A program made the translations under genes and the position numbers. From Saprospiraceae bacterium (GTDB lineage Bacteria; Bacteroidota; Bacteroidia; Chitinophagales; Saprospiraceae): a stretch of 41,041 bases of DNA. Of this stretch, positions 36,143 to 41,041 are shown piece by piece; positions within the stretch are counted from its first letter, which is position 1; each line of letters begins with the position of its first letter. The notes under the pieces were generated by a model. That model made no database searches and was not told the DNA's origin. It worked only from the letters and a program-made list of their open reading frames with translations. The stretch lies in assembly GCA_023300665.1 (NCBI GenBank), contig JALZUU010000496.1:1-41041 (forward strand), read 5' to 3'.

Positions 36143-37477
36143 CTAATGTACAATTAACTTTTGCATTAAAACGGGTTGATCTTCATTTTCAATTTTGATA
36201 AAATAAATTCCTGGTGTATTAGGTGCAGTGAATTGGAAATCACCAGTCGATCTTTCTTGATTAATTAACCGTCCGGTTAAATCAAAAATATAAATTTCTA
36301 AATTAGTAAATTCAAGATTTAAATCTTTAATGGTCAATAATTCATTACTACTGATTGGATTTGGAAAAAGGATCGGTTGATTGATTTCGATCAAATTATC
36401 ATTCGAAACAATCGATTCTTTTTGAAAGAATTCTTCTCGGAAATTTTCTAAGACAAACTGGTCCATATCTATCTGATATAAAAATAGAGATTCTTCGTAA
36501 CGTACTTCTTCTTCATTTACGTCTATATAGTTAAAATACTGTCGAGTAATCAATTGATCTTCGGTCGATAGATTAAAATTAAAGGTGAGAATAGAATCTG
36601 GCAAACTGCTGTAAATATTTCGCCCAACATATTCTTCTACTCTACTGTTGCTTTCCCAATCGTTGTTAATCCAAGAATCAATATCTCGAATAATTCGATT
36701 TTCTTGCAAGTCATATGTAAAAACGGATCGAGATAAATTTTCACAATTAACCGTATCTGGAAAAGTATATAAACAAAATATAACTGTATCTTGTTGTTGG
36801 TCATCGTTATAAGAAACGATCATTTTATCAGAAAAAAAGACCCCACCATTATTTCCAGTGAGACTAAGGATTTCTGTCGGTTGGTTGTTATTATTGTATT
36901 TAATTCGATCACCAAAAGTAAAAACAAAATCCCCATCTTGATTTGCGTTAAAATAAGACTGCAAAATTCGATTACCCATATCATCAAAAGTATTCTCTAC
37001 TTTTTCCCGATTCACCCATTCATTGTCTATCCATATTTGAGTAATCTGATCTATTAATTGATCGTTATCATTATAATTTAGGATCTCTAACTGTTCGTTT
37101 TCCCAAAAATTATTTAAGAAGACTTCTGTAAAAATCTCTACAGGTTGATCACTTTCAAAAGTAGTCGTAATTCGTTTAGCATTTTCCCATAATCCATTAG
37201 TAAAGATCTCTACTAATTCTACTTTTTGCATGTTAAGAAAAGTAAAATTAGAACGCTCGTTCTCTCTACGAATCTGCAATAACGCACCTTCTGTATCATA
37301 GGAATATCCAGCAAAGGAAGCGATCTCTATAGGATTTCCAAAAAAATCAAGTGACCTAAAAAAAGAATAGGAGCTATCTATTCGCAAGGGAATAAATTCT
37401 TGTGCAGTAACCGCAAGATTGCACATAAGGGATAAAATAACAACTTGTAAGATTCTCATAAGCAGACCAACTAGCAA
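36143..37477 (-). CDS. T9SS type-A sorting domain-containing secreted protein with W/N/Y repeats
   Basis: 444 aa: signal peptide near MRILQVVILSLMCNLAVTAQ. Type-A C-terminal signature: LFPNPISSNELLTIKDL...IYIFDLTGRLINQE...GIYFIKIENEDQPVLMQKLIVH. Confidence 0.88.
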   Translation of the reverse strand: MLVGLLMRILQVVILSLMCNLAVTAQEFIPLRIDSSYSFFRSLDFFGNPIEIASFAGYSYDTEGALLQIRRENERSNFTFLNMQKVELVEIFTNGLWENAKRITTTFESDQPVEIFTEVFLNNFWENEQLEILNYNDNDQLIDQITQIWIDNEWVNREKVENTFDDMGNRILQSYFNANQDGDFVFTFGDRIKYNNNNQPTEILSLTGNNGGVFFSDKMIVSYNDDQQQDTVIFCLYTFPDTVNCENLSRSVFTYDLQENRIIRDIDSWINNDWESNSRVEEYVGRNIYSSLPDSILTFNFNLSTEDQLITRQYFNYIDVNEEEVRYEESLFLYQIDMDQFVLENFREEFFQKESIVSNDNLIEINQPILFPNPISSNELLTIKDLNLEFTNLEIYIFDLTGRLINQERSTGDFQFTAPNTPGIYFIKIENEDQPVLMQKLIVH

Positions 37478-37651
37478 TAAATTTGCTCAAAGGTTCAGTA
37501 AAAGCAATAGTCAACCGACAGCTTTTTACCGATATTTGAGAAATATCGTAAAGAAAAAAATAAGAAGTTTAGGGACGGTGGGGACTAAAAAGAAAAGTAT
37601 TTTTGCAAAGATAAGAAACTTATTAGACAAGTTAGTAAGAATTCAAACAAA

Positions 37652-37686
37652 AACATTCTAGCCATCATAAAGACGACTAGAATGTT
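37652..37686 (-). terminator. Intrinsic terminator downstream of ytxJ
   Basis: 10-bp arms AACATTCTAG / CTAGAATGTT; on the minus strand followed by TTTGTTTG. Confidence 0.78.
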
Positions 37687-37729
37687 AGATGATGATCAAG
37701 GTCATCCATAAAGTATTTTTCAATCGAAA

Positions 37730-38119
37730 TTAAATCGAATTTAAGGCATTATTGACGGCTTGTGGGTTGATCGCATGGTGAGATGTATCAAACGTTGCTT
37801 TTCCGTCCTTGATTAAAATAACTTGCGGTGACTGATGAATTACATTCAATTCTTGTGCAATTAAGTTAGAAATAGAACGATAGCTTAGTAAATCAAGGTA
37901 ATAAAAATCCATTTTTTCTGGATCAATATCCCAGTCAGCTTCCAATCGGTGCTTCGCTCCAGCGCTGATTCCACAGGTTGTACTATGCTTAAAGATCATC
38001 GCAGGTCGGTCATATGACCCTTTGATAATTTCTTTTAACTGTTTTTCGCTATCCAAGGTTTTCCATCCTGAATGAAGGTTACCTTTTTGTGAATTTCGTA
38101 GATTATCTAAAAATCCCAT
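37730..38119 (-). CDS. ytxJ: Bacillithiol-system redox-active protein YtxJ (BrxC-like thioredoxin fold)
   Basis: 129 aa: W.TLDSEKQLKEII...RPAMIFKHSTTCGISAGAKHRLEADWD...LDLLSYRSISNLIAQELNVIHQSPQVILIKDGKATFDTSHHAI. Confidence 0.88.
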   Translation of the reverse strand: MGFLDNLRNSQKGNLHSGWKTLDSEKQLKEIIKGSYDRPAMIFKHSTTCGISAGAKHRLEADWDIDPEKMDFYYLDLLSYRSISNLIAQELNVIHQSPQVILIKDGKATFDTSHHAINPQAVNNALNSI

Positions 38120-38403
38120 GTTAATATTTTTATAAAATGTTTACTAATTTGGAGAAAGTATAAGCGTAAACGGATATACTTTGGGGGTATTTAAGACAAA
38201 TAATTAATCAATATACCCAGGCTCCACTTATTTCTAACAGTATTTTTCACTCAATGTTCGGAATTTTCACTAATTTTTAGAATTTTAATAAAGCAGATTA
38301 TAATTTTTGCTGGTTGGCTAGTTGACTTCTCAAAAAAATTACCAGATCCATAAAAAAAGAAGTTCTTTTGTAAAACCTTTAAGGACTCTTTTACCTAATT
38401 ACT

Positions 38404-39105
38404 ATGCAACTTAAAAAAATTCAAGAAGCCATTGCGGTTTATAAAGATTTTCTAAAAAAAGCACCGGATCAACGAGCGCTATTCGCCTGGGAATCACAGA
38501 AAGTATTTCAAGATAATTGGGATATGGAAGCGCCAGATTTTGGCAAAATGTATGATAATTGTCTACAAAATACGCATACTCGTCGATGGTGGACAGGCGA
38601 TAATTTTAAACCTAAAAAGAGGATGTTAGAATTCATCCATCAGAATTCAGACTTTGTCCGTTCGATGTTTCGAGAATTATTTGATGAATCAAAAGCCATC
38701 GAAAATCGGATATCGAAATTTCAATTTGGTTGTGAAGTGATGATGCAGGATTATAAAGAAGATCATCCTACCAGTATTGAGAACAATCATTTCCATCTAG
38801 AAAATCATGTTATTTCCATGTATCTCGCCTTTCGGTATCCCACTGAATACGCCGTTTATTTTTATCCTGAATTTGCTAGTATGATGAAAAAAATCGGTAG
38901 CACCAAAATACCAGAACCTTTCGAAATGGAACGCTTTTTTAAGATTACTAAAACTTTAACGACCTTTCTACATAAAGATGAGGAACTCCTTTTACTTCAC
39001 CAAAAATCAATAAACGCTACTCCACTCTATCAAGAAGCCTCTATGTTATTGGTAACGGATTTTTATCGGTTTATTGGGTTGACGGATTGGGGATTAGAGG
39101 CGTAA
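38404..39105 (+). CDS. Hypothetical protein, 233 aa
   Basis: Long uninterrupted ORF with plausible codon usage; no family recognised (MQLKKIQEAIAVYKDFLKKAPDQRALFAWESQKVFQDNWDMEAPDFGKMYDNCL...). Confidence 0.75.
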   Translation: MQLKKIQEAIAVYKDFLKKAPDQRALFAWESQKVFQDNWDMEAPDFGKMYDNCLQNTHTRRWWTGDNFKPKKRMLEFIHQNSDFVRSMFRELFDESKAIENRISKFQFGCEVMMQDYKEDHPTSIENNHFHLENHVISMYLAFRYPTEYAVYFYPEFASMMKKIGSTKIPEPFEMERFFKITKTLTTFLHKDEELLLLHQKSINATPLYQEASMLLVTDFYRFIGLTDWGLEA

Positions 39106-39151
39106 TTGATATTGGCTGGATTTTCTTCGAGTTATATTTGTTTCGAGGTTT

Positions 39152-40246
39152 TTAATTAACTATAAATTTATTGAAAGTTTGCCAATATTTATCTTTATAG
39201 ATATCAAACTCAATTTCAAATTTAGTCGCAAAAACTTTTTTAACCTCATAAAAAACATTTGATGACTTCCTAAAATCTTTGCAAGCGAAGTAAATCGTTC
39301 TTTTACTTTTTGCGGTCATTCTTCCGATATTTATGTATCCTTCGCTTTCGATGAGTTTTGCTGTTATTTGGTCCTCAACCTCTTCAAGTTCTTGCTGAGT
39401 TTCTTCATTCGGCATCCCTTTATTTGACTTTCCATTATAATTAATTTCGATTGAACATACCCAAGGATGAGAAGCTTGGTTATCCCATCTTAGTATTTCT
39501 GTATTTATAGCCGCAATCCCTTTATCTCCATCCTTAAAATTAAATTCGAGAATAGAGTAAGTTGCATTATTTGAATCGTAAACTACATTTTCATATTTCT
39601 CAATAAATTCTTTCTGCCTCCATTTTAAAAAATCTTTCAATTTAGAAATAGGAATTAAATCTTTCTTATCTTTTATTACTCCTGAAATATTGATTGCATC
39701 AATAGTCGTAATGAAATTTAATTCTCCAAGATAATTATCTAAAAAAATGTGAACTCCATTCCCAATATCATCTTTATTTTCTTCACTCCATTCGGTATAA
39801 GCAATTGTTAAATCAATTTCGTCTGGATAATCTTTGTTATTATTTGAGCAAAAGAATAGATTCTTTGAAGTAAATTCGTATCCTCCCATTTTTATACTAG
39901 TATCCTCTATCTTTAATTCTGGTTTTAGTGCTGTAAATACCCAGCCACTTAAATTTGGTGCGTCTTTGATTAATTCTTCAACTAAGGCAACGTTTCTTAA
40001 ATCCCCATCTGGTGTTAAAATCAGTTCAGCTTCTAACTCAGTTTTCATTCCTGTCAAATAAAATATTCCTTCTCGAATTTGATCTAGCTTAGGAGCTAAT
40101 TTATCTAAAAAATCTTTTTCAATGTTTTTGTGGTTGTTAACAACCTTGTGAAATACTTTCTCATTTTCAACAAACCAATCCCAAAAGTCTTTATTCGAAT
40201 TTATAGGTTTTTCTTTACGACTAAATAAATTTTTAATAAATTTCAT
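39152..40246 (-). CDS. DUF695-like domain protein, 364 aa
   Basis: NSNKDFWDWFVENEKVFHKVV...GIFYLTGMKTELEAELILTPDGDLRNVALVEELIKDAPNLSGWVFTALKP and C-terminal GRMTAKSKRTIYFACKDFRKSSNVFYEVKK resemble DUF695-type proteins (from memory). Confidence 0.7.
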   Translation of the reverse strand: MKFIKNLFSRKEKPINSNKDFWDWFVENEKVFHKVVNNHKNIEKDFLDKLAPKLDQIREGIFYLTGMKTELEAELILTPDGDLRNVALVEELIKDAPNLSGWVFTALKPELKIEDTSIKMGGYEFTSKNLFFCSNNNKDYPDEIDLTIAYTEWSEENKDDIGNGVHIFLDNYLGELNFITTIDAINISGVIKDKKDLIPISKLKDFLKWRQKEFIEKYENVVYDSNNATYSILEFNFKDGDKGIAAINTEILRWDNQASHPWVCSIEINYNGKSNKGMPNEETQQELEEVEDQITAKLIESEGYINIGRMTAKSKRTIYFACKDFRKSSNVFYEVKKVFATKFEIEFDIYKDKYWQTFNKFIVN

Positions 40247-40264
40247 TATTTGAATTTGATATTT

Positions 40265-41041
40265 TCAATTCCGAATCCCCCTCACAAAACCCTCTATCGT
40301 TTCCTCAAGTCCACTATCCCCATTTTCCAACGCCCGAATAAAAGCACTACCGATAATCGCACCATCTGCATATTGACAAGCAGTTGTAAAGCTTTGATGA
40401 TCTGAAATTCCAAACCCAATCATTCTTGGAAGTCTTAAACTCATGGCTTCAATTCGTTCAAAATAGGCCACTTGTTCGGGAGAAATTTCTTTGCTATTTC
40501 CTGTGATGGCAGCACTAGAAACGACATAAATAAACCCTCGGCTCAACTCATCAATTTTTCTAATTCGTGCTTCGCTCGTCTGTGGTGTGATCAAAAAAAT
40601 AGGGGCTAAATCATATTTTTTAAATAAATCTTGATATTCTTTTTCATAAACTGACAACGGTAAATCTGGTAAAATCAATCCATCGACACCTACTGCCTGA
40701 CAACGTTTTAAAAAAGCTTCTTCGCCAAACTGCATCACCTGATTAAAATATCCCATCAAGATTAATGGTGTATCGACTTCCGCTCTTATCTTTTCTAATT
40801 GACCAAATAAAACGGAAACACTCATCCCATTCTCTAACGCTTGCATCCCACTTTTTTGAATCGTCGGACCATCCGCCATCGGATCAGAATAAGGCATTCC
40901 CACCTCGATTACATCAACTCCACTCTTGGATAAACTACGAATAATCGTTTCCGTATCTTCCAATGCAGGAAACCCCGCCGTAAAATAGACATTGAGCAGT
41001 TGCTTATTTTTATTATTAAATGTTTTTTCTAAACGAAGCAT
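40265..41041 (-). CDS. trpA: Tryptophan synthase alpha subunit (start codon at the window edge)
   Basis: 258 aa: NVYFTAGFPALEDTETI, DVIEVGMPYSDPMADGPTIQ (active-site region), GVDGLILPDLPLSVYE, FIYVVSSAAITGNSKE, IGFGISDHQSF, DGAIIGSAFIRAL. Confidence 0.96.
   Translation of the reverse strand: MLRLEKTFNNKNKQLLNVYFTAGFPALEDTETIIRSLSKSGVDVIEVGMPYSDPMADGPTIQKSGMQALENGMSVSVLFGQLEKIRAEVDTPLILMGYFNQVMQFGEEAFLKRCQAVGVDGLILPDLPLSVYEKEYQDLFKKYDLAPIFLITPQTSEARIRKIDELSRGFIYVVSSAAITGNSKEISPEQVAYFERIEAMSLRLPRMIGFGISDHQSFTTACQYADGAIIGSAFIRALENGDSGLEETIEGFVRGIRN

Overview
This AT-rich window looks like a Bacteroidota chromosome, probably Saprospiria/Sphingobacteria-like; that placement is inferred from T9SS sorting domains, PorP/SprF, CHU_C domains and YtxJ. 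The dominant feature is a minus-strand block of about 22 kb (7955-29700). In transcription order it encodes a PorP/SprF-family T9SS outer-membrane protein, a TPR/PD40/OmpA-like protein, three consecutive giant paralogous surface proteins of 1860, 1857 and 1858 aa, and a small 132-aa protein. Each giant has a signal peptide, about 15 PKD domains, 6 Cys-containing Ig-like domains and a CHU_C/type-B T9SS sorting domain. I consider this the best candidate for an under-described system: a dedicated type-B adhesin, translocon partner and cell-wall anchor module with a triplicated adhesin. Flanking genes are mostly housekeeping or accessory: FMN-binding glutamate synthase domain protein, Uma2-like nuclease, RNase D, AsmA-like protein, CoaE, VOC protein, DNA alkylation repair protein, GNAT/FemAB-like protein, lipoprotein pyrophosphatase, a CMD/peroxidase-like plus ArsS arsenosugar pair, a T9SS type-A protein, YtxJ, a DUF695-like protein and TrpA. 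Notable non-coding signals are: a MITE-like 122-bp segment with perfect 12-bp terminal inverted repeats sitting inside an octanucleotide tandem array; a second 5 x 8-bp array just upstream of another start codon; a 30-bp perfect palindrome that supplies a stop codon and can form alternative hairpins; and a tandemly duplicated dyad upstream of the first giant adhesin. No rRNA, tRNA, CRISPR array or transposase was recognised. All domain calls are by eye; no searches were run.
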